Shown in pieces: positions 38,567 to 52,100 of a stretch of 64,000 nucleotides of DNA. Every line of letters starts with the position of its first letter. The first letter of the stretch is position 1. The position numbers and the translations under genes were made by a program. A model generated the notes under the pieces. The model searched no databases. It was given only the letters and a program-made list of their open reading frames with translations, and was not told the origin of the DNA. This DNA comes from Myxocyprinus asiaticus (Eukaryota > Chordata > Actinopteri > Cypriniformes > Catostomidae), in the NCBI RefSeq assembly GCF_019703515.2, contig NC_059368.1, forward strand, positions 30,416,289 through 30,480,288. The letters are read 5' to 3'.

Positions 38567-38984
38567 CAATTGAGATCTACAAGCCTGGAGTGGTATCATG
38601 AATCCACCAGCAGCCATTTTCATGAAGTGAAGGCAAGTGTAAAACATGCAAAACTGACCAATCACATATAACCACCCCATTGACCTTTAGATTCTCTCTC
38701 TCTCTCACACACACACACGCACGCACACACACAAAAGAAGAACAGCCATTAAGAAAGAAAAATGCAAAATCACACAAATACACAACCAGCCAAAAACACA
38801 AACACAGGGCAAAGTACAGTCTGTGATTTACTGAAAGCCAGGGAACAGGTGCAGCTGAACTCCACACAGGACTTAAAAACAGCGAGGGGGACATGCTTGA
38901 TGCTTGGTGGTTCACATACTGAAAAGATTTGCCAGAGAGAGGCAAAGGGCAGTCACATGTACAAACACACACAGGTCCACTCAC

Positions 38985-39038
38985 TGGATGTCGCTTTGGG
39001 ACGTCATAAACTCCCTCCTTTTGTTGGCTGGTAGGGAC
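38985..39038 (-). CDS. dab1: Disabled-1 exon, YDVP tyrosine
   Basis: A 54-nt exon in phase 0 on both sides encoding VPTSQQKEGVYDVPKRHP. Mammalian DAB1 reads VPTSQKKEGVYDVPKSQP here. The tyrosine in GVYDVP corresponds to mammalian Y232, a Reelin-induced Src-family kinase site that recruits Crk/CrkL through YxVP. The first residues, VP, complete the YQVP motif begun by the previous exon (Y220). Acceptor CACACCAG and donor GTGAGT are canonical. The long minus-strand frame around it reads through into introns and is not itself coding. Confidence 0.96.
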
Positions 39039-39240
39039 CTGGTGTGGACAGGGAGCCCAGCCAAATGCACAGTTGAAATGACAAGTTACCATTAGTTTAG
39101 ATTTCAGCAGGAGAACTAACAAGGTGAAAGAATGCAAATTTGAATGTCTGCTGGATATGTCAAAGGAGAGCTTGTTTGTAAAGAATGTGTGTTAATTAAT
39201 AATGCAACGCAAGATTCAGAATATAGTGTATAGTAGATAT

Positions 39241-39825
39241 TTAAAGGAGCAATATGAAACAATGACTGTAAGCGTTTAAAATGGGTACTACAGTCCAAAT
39301 TCAAAATATTGGAGAGAGTTGTCTCCCCGCCCCCTCCTCCCCAGACTTGAAGCTCACGCGGGTTGCCAGGTTGAGGACACGCAACAGGAACGAGCAAACT
39401 AACAATGGCAAGTGACGAGCCTTACACTGTAAGTTGATCAGCTAATGTATATGTTTTCAATGTTTTTATTGTTTGCAAATTATAAACCAGCTCATGTGGA
39501 TTTTTTATAACTCTGTCAATGTTAGCTAGATGTATTGCTGGCTTCCATGGCTGCAATGCGCTGTGTTTGCCTGCTAACTTGTTTCTGGAAACCCGGGGTG
39601 TCTAAATACTATTGGGAATTGGGCAGTGGGCGGAATCACACAGGCCAAAACACAAACAGAAATTCCGTCCCGAAACTGACATTTCAAAGTAGAATATACT
39701 GGCTGTAGCACTGTTTTCAGAGAAGCAGTATTTCAACTTAACATGTTTCCTAAATCTTTGACAACATATTATGATAATTTTATGATTTAGTACAGTAAAT
39801 ATATTACATATTGCACATTTAAAGT
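39241..39825. mobile_element. MITE with TTTAAAGGAGCAATATG ends
   Basis: tttaaaggagcaatatg at the left pairs with catattgcacatttaaa at the right (15 of 17 complementary). The interior holds tccgtcccgaaactgacatt and gtagcactgttttcagagaa, with no reading frame. Confidence 0.7.
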
Positions 39826-40875
39826 TTAGTTGAGTAATGATAATAATAAATAATTAAATTGTATTTTTTTGCATTTCATTTGACTTATTTTTAAACACTT
39901 AATTTAATTTAATTTAATTTAATTTAATTTGGGGTCTATTCATTAAAATAATATGAAAATCATCTTGGTCAGTCATTGGGTATCATGCATTTTCCTTCAC
40001 AAATTAGGTGGTTAGTAAAGATGCAGATCCTTTCTTCGTCTGTTATGTTCACCTCTTTTCTCTCTTTAATTTTCCATTGTTCTTAATTTCCCTCTTTCTA
40101 AGATACTGATTGCCTCCATGTTTTCATTTGATCGCACACTTGAAGTGATCTTTCCATTTCTTTTATTCAAAGATCACAAAAGGACAACACTGATTATTCA
40201 TTCTTACATTTTCATTTGGAGAAAGGGCAGAGGAGAGAACTGCTGCTCACTCTCACAACAGAGTAATTTCTCCATGCAGGCCATAATACTTCAGCCCACT
40301 CCGCTCAGCACCAAACTCTCAATTACGATACTTACACTGTGCCCAAGCTATAACTGATCGGGACCCAAGGGGTTCACTGGAGGTCAAGGCTGCTTATGAT
40401 ACATATTGTTAACATTGGACATCCCAGTTATTTTTCTGAGATGTTGCACAATGTTGCTCTAAAAGGTTTCCCTAAAAGTTCTAGGGACATTAAACACAAA
40501 AATATCGTTTTATTCATTTTGTTCTAAACACTTCCCTATTTTGTTGCTGTTAGCGAAGATCAAAAGACATGTTCACGCATATTAAATTTGACTTGGCCAA
40601 TCCAGCTTTGTGATATGATTTGTGATATATCCACCTCTTTGATATGAGGTGTGATCAGGTGCTAGCTGATCCTGGATTTAATGATGTGACAGCAAACGTC
40701 TCTTTCATGCCTCTGAGTTTCCAGTGTCGGCCCTGATATCAGCAAAAAGTAAAGGAGTTTGTGAAGTGTCAGGTTAACACTCGAGAGCTATGCACATATT
40801 TAAATGGTTAGGGGGATCATTTGGTCCCTGATGGTGTTTCATGCTTTTACACAGCTACTAAAGTGACTGTGACAT

Positions 40876-41336
40876 TGGGGGGAATTCACTAAAAATGAAA
40901 TGCACCCTCTGATAGTGCCCTTTATAGCTTTATTTTCTTGCACTGTCTGAGCTTTTTGGCACCTGATTGATGCTCAAAAATTGACTACTGGAGCAATTCC
41001 AGATTTTTTGCGAATCAGTTATGAGTTCTAGTTTGTCAAGGATGCAGCAGACTCAGTGGCTTAACTACAGCAATGCATGGTGTGAAAGGGACACTGATTT
41101 ATTTGTGCCAGTTTTGTGAATAAGGTGCAATTTATAATAAGCCTGATTGACATCGTAAGGAAGCGTGTTTGTGCTGAAAAGAATAACAGTGGCTTTATTT
41201 AACATGGCACAGCGCTATTTCAGCACAATTAACACCTGGTTATACTGGTTTGTAGGTGGTTAGTAAATAAGATGCAGGTTTTACGCAGAAATACAGCACA
41301 TAAAAGTGGCGCAAGTGTTTAGTGAATTTGGCCCTA
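40876..41336. mobile_element. MITE with GAATTCACTAAA ends
   Basis: ggggggaattcactaaa at the left is complemented by tttagtgaatttggccc at the right. ggtggttagtaaataagat occurs inside at about 41250 and recurs at about 37020-37045, indicating related fragments elsewhere in the gene. Confidence 0.65.
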
Positions 41337-42504
41337 AGCCGGCACTGTACAAAGTTGTGCAGGAGACAGGCTGGCAAAGTGTTGGGGGTACTGATGTGTT
41401 TACTGTTTTGCTTGGCAGTGTCTCTTTAGTGACTCAAGCCACAGGTGACAAAACAAAGAAGCACCTGAGGATACAACACCTGCTGTTGTCATGGTCATGC
41501 CGTTCAGAGCACGAAACATTGCTGGGTGTAAATCTTTGAAAGGGCCGTCATGCTGAATTAGTGTGGCTTGGCGTAGCACTCTGTTCTAATTCACAGGTGG
41601 GACTCTGGCAGCTACACAGTGGAGCTGTCACTAGCTGTACCATCAAAACCTGGGTTTCTTCTAAAGCCTTCTCTAAAGAAGAATGGGGGCTTGTTTAGTG
41701 ACACCTTATTGGCTGTTTGATATCAAAACTTGAGAACAGTTGCATGATAAGTTTCATTTACAGGCCTGCCTTTGTTAAACTGATGGATTGGACTGAAACC
41801 TTTTTGACTCAAAGGCCCCTTTTGTCCAAGACAATATTTGAAGATATTTTAGATATCCTCAAGCCTCAAGATGTGGGCCCCTTGGAAGTTTACTGAGGCT
41901 CCCTGATTAAGAATCGTTGGTGTAGTGGATAGCGACCAAACTTATTTCAACATTCCCTAATAAGCTAAATAGACACCTTTTCCCATAGTTTTTTTAAGGA
42001 CATTTTAGAAATGGAACTAAACTGTTGTTACGCTATTAAAATATTAGTAAATTTAATGGAAAAAAATGCTATTGTAAATAACTGTTATATTTTATAACAA
42101 ATAATGTTATATTTAAAGACATTACATGTAATTTTACTGTAAAATATACTATAAATGATGTATATATTTTTTTACAGATTTTTAAAAAATGTTTTTAATA
42201 GGCCTCAGTAAAAAAAAAAAAAAACACAATATACAGTATAAACTTTTAAACAATATATATACTCTGTTTTTAATAAGTAAAAAACAGGAAAACTATTAAC
42301 TAAAATGCCTGAAACTATCATATGTGTATATACATATTTTTACAGTAAATTTCTGGCACAGCTGCCAATTTATTTAACCTTTTTTTGTGTGGTGAACATT
42401 TTCAGTGTAAACAACTATTCAAGTGTCTGTTTGATTAATTTAGGCAATTATCACTTTAACAGGCACCATTACTAAGAAGACAAGGGAGGGATTTGGCAGT
42501 GTAC

Positions 42505-42567
42505 CTGATATATGCTCTCCTCTGATTGGTCACGGATGGGCTCGTGTCCCGCCTCAAATACAATGTA
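42505..42567 (-). CDS. dab1: Disabled-1 exon ending in IYQ
   Basis: A 63-nt exon in phase 0 on both sides: [20 protein letters not shown] plus Q. The mammalian counterpart is [22 protein letters not shown], one residue longer. The tyrosine in the terminal IYQ matches mammalian Y220. Its YQVP context is created only after splicing to the exon at 38985-39038. The first residues, YI, complete the YQYI motif of the exon before. Acceptor TTGTAG and donor CAG/GTACAC. Skipping this exon preserves the frame. Confidence 0.96.
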
Positions 42568-45210
42568 CTACAACATCGGCAGCAGAGGATAAAGATAAAA
42601 AAGGCAAAGGTAAAAAAGGGGACAGAAAAAGGTAAATGGAAGGGGAAAAGAGAAAAGAAAAGAGACTGATTGATGACAGAATCAACAGCGGTTATGGCCC
42701 CAGGAGTAGAGCAGTGCACCCCCCCAAACACACACACACACACACACACACACTGACCATTGAGGGATAATGGATGGCTTTTAGACTAAATGAAGTCAGG
42801 TTCTAGTCTTGACCTTCAGAAACATGCACTGGCCTATCAAAGCTTTATGGTACCGTTAATTAATCTTTTGCTATTGTATGCTGCAAAATTTTTTTCTAAA
42901 TAAGTATTTTGTCTTTCTTCCAGTGAAGTATATAAAAATCCTTCAAGCAAGAAACATTTACTTAAGAAGCAAAAATGCACAAGATAATAACACTTAATAA
43001 GACAATAAAAATCATACAAAATTTCGTGAGATTTATGCTTAGAACAAGAAAAATACAGAAAAATAATATAATATATATTCTCTGAATAAGTCTTTCTACC
43101 TTACACAATTTTGCTTTTCAAGTACATTTATTATTCTTTTAAGGACAAAAATACTGTTTAGGAAAATTATTTATGCAGTGTACATCTATGTACAGACAGC
43201 TATGACATTTTCAATAAAAAGAAAAATCTCCATTATGTGTCAGCTTATAAAATAATAACAAATAAAAACATCTAGGGAAGAGGAATTGCGAGATGTTCTT
43301 GCTACCCCATGCCTCATGCATATTATTCAGTCTGACTTCTGCCTTTAAAATTTCATTATCCTAATATTTTCTGTGTATCCCTACAGTTTCTGTACCTGCA
43401 AACAGGGCAACAAAATACATTTTACAACTTTAAGAGGAAATAAATCCCAGTATAAAACACAACATTTCATGTTTCTTTAATGAGGCCTGCTAATGTTTGC
43501 ATAGCAGTGATATGGAAAAATGTTTCTTGGAAAGCTAGCCACTGAGCTTTAGGGCCATTTTCAGAATGGTAGACCCATTCTATCTATTAACTGTCATATA
43601 TTCCTCCATAATGAAGGGACCACTCTGAGACCTGATAGCCTAGCGATTTCTGGCATACAGCATTCCAGCTAATCGCTAATTCCTGTCCATTCTAGACCAC
43701 ATTAATGCAAATGGCAGAATCGTTTTCATTTTTTGTTACATGTAATGACTTAGCCTTTCCCATTTTTTTTTTTTTTTTCCTCCATTAACTACTGCCATTG
43801 GCTAATTTATTCTGTTACAGAGTTATAGCCATTGGCCAATCCTTCTCTAGGACCTCTTAACAGCAAATTGATAATGCTTATCAGTTCTACACTACACTGC
43901 AAGAAATGATTGATTTTTAAGCATGGAGTGTATAACTGATAGAGGCCTAGAGGCAACGTTTCTCATTTCTTCTCTACTTTGTCGCTAATGACTTTTGGAC
44001 GTTCAGTCTTGCTATTTAAAGCTACACGAGAGTCTTATCACTATTTATTTTGTTCAGCACAGATAAAGGTTATTTATTTTTTATTATTTATTTATTTTTT
44101 TATATATATTTTTTTTATTTCTAGTCTTTATATTCAAGTAGGGTAATAATAAATAATAATAACCAGAATAAATAATCATCAAGTACCAAATGCAAGTAAA
44201 AATTGGCTTTGGCCAATTAATAACTCGAATTGACTTTAAAATACTATTCTTTTTTTATTATTATTATTTACAGACGTTTCTGCCTCATGGCCTTTGACAG
44301 TGTTTGACGTGAGTCTGAAACGTCATTAAATACACAAATCTGCATCTGCAATATAATTTTTCTTATACTTTATATGTGCCATGTTTTGCACCTCAGAATG
44401 TAAAGTGTGTGTTTACTTTGACTGTTTTTCTATATTAGGAACTGCAACCTTACATGGTTTAAATCAAATGCAAAGCCATATAAACTTCTTCTAAAGTAAA
44501 AACACCTGTCATGATGACAAACAACTACCTCAGTGGGAAATTTTCCATCAAGTGTTTATCTAGAACTAAAAGTTTATCTAGTTGATATAGAGTTGTATAG
44601 CCGGTAAGAAACATCTAAATTCACATCATGGCTCAAAATTCACCTGCCATTGGCAGATATGGCAAAATGTTAATTGTGGACCATACACAAGTTTTAGTTA
44701 TCTGGTTTGCATTCTCAAATTGCATACAATCCGTAAAAGGCAATTACTTGAGTTAATTCCATAGATTCCTTAAGGCCATTATTTGCTGTATGATGCACAC
44801 TGGACAATACGGAAAGGCAATGCACTGCAATGCATGCAAATGCACAGACACACGTACACGCAGCCCAGATGGGATGTGTTAAAGCTGTCTGTTTTCAGTT
44901 TGAACAAGGGAAGCTCCCAAGGCTGATACTGCATCACACTTTAATCGGAATATACCCAATTTATGAAAAGTAAAAAAGTCAGTAACCTATACAGAGATGA
45001 TTCACCATTTATTTACATACAAATGATAAAATAACAGGACTTATTAATTCAGGAAGAGTGAAAAAGAGCAGAATTATTTATTTCTGTAAATGAGATTAAA
45101 CGCATATTACTGAGCATGGAGCCCTGATCAAGTGACAGTGAGAGGCAGAGTAATTTGGGAGGGTACGTTCAAGCAGACATAATGATTAACAGTTCATTTC
45201 AAAGCATTAC
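42568..45210 (-). other. dab1 intron, 2.6 kb
   Basis: AT-rich, with a (CA)n tract at 42728-42752 and T runs near 43762 and 44100. No mobile element or additional exon recognised. Confidence 0.75.
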
Positions 45211-45249
45211 CTGATACACAGGATCCTCCACGTCTTCCTCCAAAATAGT
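45211..45249 (-). CDS. dab1: Disabled-1 micro-exon TILEEDVEDPVYQ
   Basis: A 39-nt exon in phase 0 on both sides encoding exactly 13 residues, TILEEDVEDPVYQ, identical to mammalian DAB1 as I know it. The tyrosine corresponds to Y198, a Src-family kinase site. The first residues, TI, complete the YQTI motif of Y185 encoded by the previous exon. The acceptor is CTCCTGCAG and the donor CAG/GTAATG on the minus strand. As a frame-neutral micro-exon it is a natural cassette for alternative splicing. Confidence 0.97.
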
Positions 45250-45357
45250 CTGCAGGAGTGATTGCATAGAGGGGATTGGAGGTTGAAGAAGGAAAGAACA
45301 AGGGATATAATGAAGTGGGAAACATGAAAGGGAAAGAAAAAGATAATTTATTCTCAC

Positions 45358-45509
45358 TTACACTACCGCTTAAAATGTTTGTACACACTTGACTGAATTT
45401 ATGCTTCTCATGATCTTAAAAACTTTATCCAAAGGCTTATGCTTGAATGCATTAAATTTGTTTTGTAGACTAATACAATTGTGCCTATGTATGAATTTAT
45501 TTACAAATC

Positions 45510-45553
<44 letters not shown>

Positions 45554-45958
45554 TGTATATATATATATATATATATATATAATGTATATATAGTTAGTTA
45601 GTTAGTTAGTTAGACTACATAATGGGAAAAAAAAAAAAAGAAGCCAACAAGTCACATACATGGGAACTCCTTCAATACTGTTTTACTATGTAAAAAAATA
45701 TTTCAAGACACACTTCATTAATTTGACTGAGAGAATGCACAGTGTGTGCAGAGCTATAATTCAAGCAAAAGGAGAATTTGAAGATTAGGTTTAAGGTAGT
45801 TTTGATTTCTTTAACAATTTTGGTTACTAAATTATTCCTTTACTTCCATTTGTGTTATTTCATTATATATTTTAGCAATACTTTATGACTAAATAGACTC
45901 AATATTTGTCATAATACAAGAATGAGTAGGTGTGTACAAACTTTAGACTCGTAGTGTA
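45358..45958. mobile_element. Non-autonomous Tc1/mariner-type element
   Basis: Left end cactaccgcttaaaatgttt and right end acaaactttagactcgtagtg are inverted, and TA follows the right end. Related to the fragment at 16330-16808 (shared gggaactccttcaatactgt). (CA)n, (TA)n and (GTTA)n tracts at 45512-45613 are expanded inside. It sits 109 bp upstream of the 39-nt dab1 micro-exon. Confidence 0.75.
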
Positions 45959-46310
45959 TGGAAAAACAGAAGTAAAGGACATTTTTAACATCTGGCGATG
46001 GAAATAGTAACAGAGATGTGGCTTGCACAGCCAAAGAGGGGTGATTTTGTCTTAACTGAGAAAGCAGTGTGAGGAAAATCATCATCAACACAGACACAGA
46101 GATTCAACAGACAGAGAAAGACAGGGGAGAGAGAGGAAGTCGAAAGAGCTGCCTTATATGAATCTAATCACATTATTCTCTGAAATAAATAATACATATG
46201 CCATCTTGAAAATGGCTTTGTTTTCCATATTTTCACCCTTTTGTATTCTATATTTCATTACATTTAGTTTTGAGTTGTTTATTTGTTGTTTCATTTTTAT
46301 GGTGCTCTCA

Positions 46311-47994
<1,684 letters not shown>

Positions 47995-48663
47995 AGATTG
48001 GAAGTCATTATCCATGAATTTTCCAAGCCTGGTTTGTCACGTGGTCTGAAGCCATTATACATCACGGCAATTTATTGGCTGATGGTGCTTAAGCGACACC
48101 CCCTAATGGGCTACATCACAGGTTCCATAATGGCTCTTGCTTTTGCACCATCGAGTCAAATTTTCTGTTCTTCACTGCATGAATTGTCTAAGCCGTGAGA
48201 ATTATTTTTCTCCCTTTTGAGTGGCAAACGCGTAAGGATGTTGTTGACACAGAGTAAATTTCAGAGAAATTTCAATGTGGTTTTTCCAAACATTACAAGG
48301 GACCGATGAGGACAACGGCACTTTGTCGAGACTCGCAATTTCTCACCATGAGGCATTATCCCCACTCGTTTCAGTTCTATGGCCTCCAGATTTGGAGCTC
48401 CGTATGCTGGATTTTGGGATTTCAGCTTTGTGTCTGAGAAGATAGGGGTGCGAATGGACACCGGAATCCTTCTTGTGTTTGTCGCCCTCTCCCTGAGCTA
48501 AAGCGTGAGTCTCGTTAAACATGCTCTGAGGCCTAGCTCAGTGGCGATTTTCTAACAAACAAAGCATGCTAGAGACCATGTGCATCGTGAGCTGTTGCCA
48601 TTAAAAAACGCTGTATGAGAGAATTCGTCATTGGACAGTAAGGAAACAAAATGGGACCCTTTG

Positions 48664-48845
48664 TGTAACATGTTGTAGAGATGAGATGAGAGATGATGGA
48701 TCTAAATTCAGGCTTTTTAATGGAGATGAAACAACAACATGGAGCAATAGAAAGAACTAAATAGTAATATTAACACATAAGGAACTACGATCTTAGGAAC
48801 ATACAAGGAAACATAAGAACTGACAACAAGTGAGTGAAACTAGAG

Positions 48846-48911
<66 letters not shown>

Positions 48912-49119
48912 GATTGATGAGGGAACAGGGAACAGGTGAGGAAGATGGGGAACAGATGATTGATGAGGGAACAGGGAACAGGTGAGGAAGATGGGGAACA
49001 GATGGCTGTGATGAGGGTAGTGCAACATGGGATATGTAGTATGGGGCAAACTAACAACAGAAGACAATAACCATGTCAAAATATGAGTCCTTATGAACAG
49101 AAAGGTGACAAACTGTGAC
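48664..49119 (-). repeat. 3' LTR of the gag-repeat element
   Basis: Matches 53411-53737 at both ends. It is longer because of a (TA)n tract (48848-48905) and a tandem copy of a roughly 60-bp unit starting tgattgatgagggaacaggg. The copies differ by indels and substitutions, so the insertion is not very recent. Confidence 0.85.
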
Positions 49120-49183
49120 TCCTGGCACCCAAAGATGAATAAGGAGGGCAGGATGAAGCAGATGACAAGGAAGGGTCCAGGGG

Positions 49184-52100
49184 TCAATATTGAGGCCAAG
49201 GTGGAATTGGCGGATGATCAGGTGGCCAGCGAGGAGTCTTCATGGCAGGGATTGGGTCAGGGAGCCTGGGAGGTGGCCTCAGGGCAGGGATTGGGTCAGG
49301 AGGCCTGGAAGGTGGCCACAGAGCAAAGACAGGGTCAGGAGGCCTGGGAGGTGGCCACAGAGCAAGGACAGGGTCAGGAGGCTTAGGAGGTGATTTGTTC
49401 GCAGGAGGTGGAGACTTAGGGGGTGGAGGCGAGGGAGGCTCGATGAAGGCAGGCGGAGCCATAAGAGGCTCAAAGAGTGGAGCCATGGAAGGCGGAGCCG
49501 TGAGAGGCTCGGGGGTGGAGCCATGGAAGACAGAGCCGTGAAAGGCTCGAGGGGCAGAACTGGAGAACTTGGAGACCAGAGTGTAGCCAAAGGCTTGAAG
49601 GACCAGGGTGGAGCTGGAGGCTCGGAGGACTAAGGCACCGCCGGAGGCTCGGAGGACCAAGGTGGAGCTGGGGGATCGGAAGACTGAGGCGGAGCTGGTG
49701 GGACTGAGGACCAAGGTGGAGCCATAGGGATGGAGGTCCCTGGTGGAGCCAAAGGATCGCAGAGCCAAGGCGGAGCCAGGTGACCAACAGACCAAGGTGG
49801 AGCTGGAGGGACGAGGAACCCCGGTCAAGGCAATAGGCTGGAGGACCATGGTGGAGCTGAAGGATCATAGAGCCGAGGTGATGTCGAGGGATTGGAGGGT
49901 CAAGGTGGAGTCCAGGGCTTGGAGGGCCTAGGCAGAGTCGGAGTGTCTAAGTTCCCTTCGTCTGTGATGTCACAGGGGGCGATGTTTGAGCCGGTGACTT
50001 GGGGAGCAGCTAATGTCCTTGGCAGAACCAGCAGAGGGGGAAGGGCTATCGTGCTGGACGGAACCAGCGGAGGAGGAAGGGCCATCGTGCTGGATGGAAC
50101 CAGTGGAGGAGGAAGGACCATAGTGCTGGATGGAACCAGCAGAGGAGGAAGGACCATCATGCTGGACGGAACCAGTAGAGGAGGAAGGACCATTGTGCTG
50201 GACGGAACCAGGAAGTCCATGATGCTGGACGGAACCAGTGGAGTAGAGGGGCTGGACAGAACCAGTCGAGGAGGAAGGGTACTCGGGGTGGGCACAAGGG
50301 CGGGAACCAACTCCAGGTCTAATAGCTCAGCTAGAGCTGGCTCTGGGATGGACGAGGCTTGCAACGCTGGCTCTGGGATGGACGAGGATTGCAACGCTGG
50401 TTCTGGGACAGACGAGTCTTGCATCACTGGCTCTGGGACAGACGAGGCTTGCAATGCTGGCTCTGAGAAAAACGAGGCTTGCAACGCTGGCTCATTGGCC
50501 GTGGCAGGTGTGGGCATTGGCTCGTTGGCTGTGGCAGATGTGGGTGTTGGCTCGTTGGCCGTGGCAGGCGTGGGCATTGGCTCGTTGGCCGTGGCAGGCG
50601 TGAGCATTGGCTCATTGGCCGTGGCAGGCATGAGCGTTGGCTCGTTGACCGTGGCAGGCGTGAACGTTGGCTCGTTGGCCGTGGTAGGCGTGAGCGTTGG
50701 CTCGTTGGCCATGGCAGGTGTAGCAAATTTATATATAAATAATTAATTCATTTGTTTACGAATCTTGGCTGCATTCGACCACCATTATATGTAGGGAAAC
50801 TTGGTAGTATAAGTGTGCACGGGATGGGTTAAAATGCCCACGTGCCTTCACCATTATATGTAAGATAAACAGTATGTGTGAGCTAGGAATTAAATTAAAC
50901 TGTCCTTATTCTACATTATTATGTAAGGAAATTTATAATGGAATTGATCATGTTCGACAACCATTATAAATTAGATAAATGACAAATAACTAGATTATTT
51001 GTCTGAATAAAATTCTCCACCATTAAAATCATAATACAACGTCTCGTAATACAACAATTTCTATTGTAAGGAATTAGCTTTAATAAGGGAATTATGATTA
51101 ATTCTCTTATTGGAGTAATATTATTATCATGGCTTATTGAAAATAATATTACACATATTTAGGTACAGCTTTGAAGAGAAATCTTTTAAAAACAGGGATG
51201 AGATTATTTATCAAAATATACCACAGTCAAATTATCTTTGAATACAGACAAACTTTATTGCTATTCTAAACATAAACTAATCTAACACATAAAACATGAA
51301 ACAGGTTGGTGAGTAGTGACAGAATGTGAAATAAATCATCAATACAGAGAAAATGAACTTTATGGAGTCTGGTGACAATGCCTTAAGAACAATTTATCCT
51401 TCTTTGAGTCTACATCGATTTGCAATCGGATTACCCAAAGTATTTAACTAATACACCAGCACTTTGAGCAAAAGTCTGGAGATGTACTTGCGTGTCGTTG
51501 CGTTTCCTTGCGTTGCGTTCTTTGTGTTGCTTGGTTCTTTGGCTCTTTGTAGAAAGTTTGTTCCGTCGATGTTTTGGACTTCTGTTATGATCGGATAGTT
51601 ATTGTCTGGATGAAGCGAGGCCTTCTGCAAGAAGGACTAGTGACTCCCGTTGGATGTCTTGAACCGCAGAGCAGAGAGTGAGAGGCTTCCTCGGGACTTT
51701 TGTGTCCTGAGTTGTCCTTGGACACTACATGGCATGGAGAATTAGGAAGAAGCAAGAGAGCCAAAGAGAGGAGACCAAGCGACGGTTCCAAGAGAGGATT
51801 CCAAGAGAGCAGAAGCAAGTGAGAAGAAAGCACGTTCTTCCTGTTTTGGAAACATTTGAACTGACATTGGCCACACCCCAAAGGCATCCTAAGCCAATCA
51901 AAAGTGACTTTTCAGAGTCACATGATCGACTGGTCTATCTTTTTCAGAGTTGATTTACAGTCCTTTGTGTGTACAGGATTCTTTCAACTCCCGCTCAAAA
52001 TAGTGAATGTTTAATCATGAACTTTTATATCTTGAAAACGTTGCAGGAGACATGACATTCGTTGTCATCAACATTCTCTACGTAAACAAGCAAGCATTTA

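Larger units (their letters stand above)
30479..38984 (-). other. dab1 intron, 8.5 kb
   Basis: The donor gtgagt at 38984-38979 and the acceptor ending at 30479 are clear. It contains a Tc1 remnant, a SINE with an inserted LINE tail and a MITE. 31800-36180 is largely unrecognised single-copy-looking sequence without a supportable exon. Confidence 0.85.
39039..42504 (-). other. dab1 intron, 3.5 kb
   Basis: Contains two MITE-like units (39241-39825 and 40876-41336), a fragment related to the second at about 39930-40030, and AT-rich unrecognised sequence at 41940-42500. Confidence 0.8.

Noticed and set aside
50340..50720. Regular short repeats resembling a CRISPR array
   Set aside because: The units are contiguous, in frame, vary by codon, and have no spacers. 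They encode ANEP- and PEPALQ-type peptide repeats of a gag-like frame in a vertebrate genome.
49242..50746. Plus-strand frames of 99 and 284 residues rich in Gly
   Set aside because: They are antisense shadows of the minus-strand gag repeats. The element's LTR orientation and gag motifs place the coding strand on minus.
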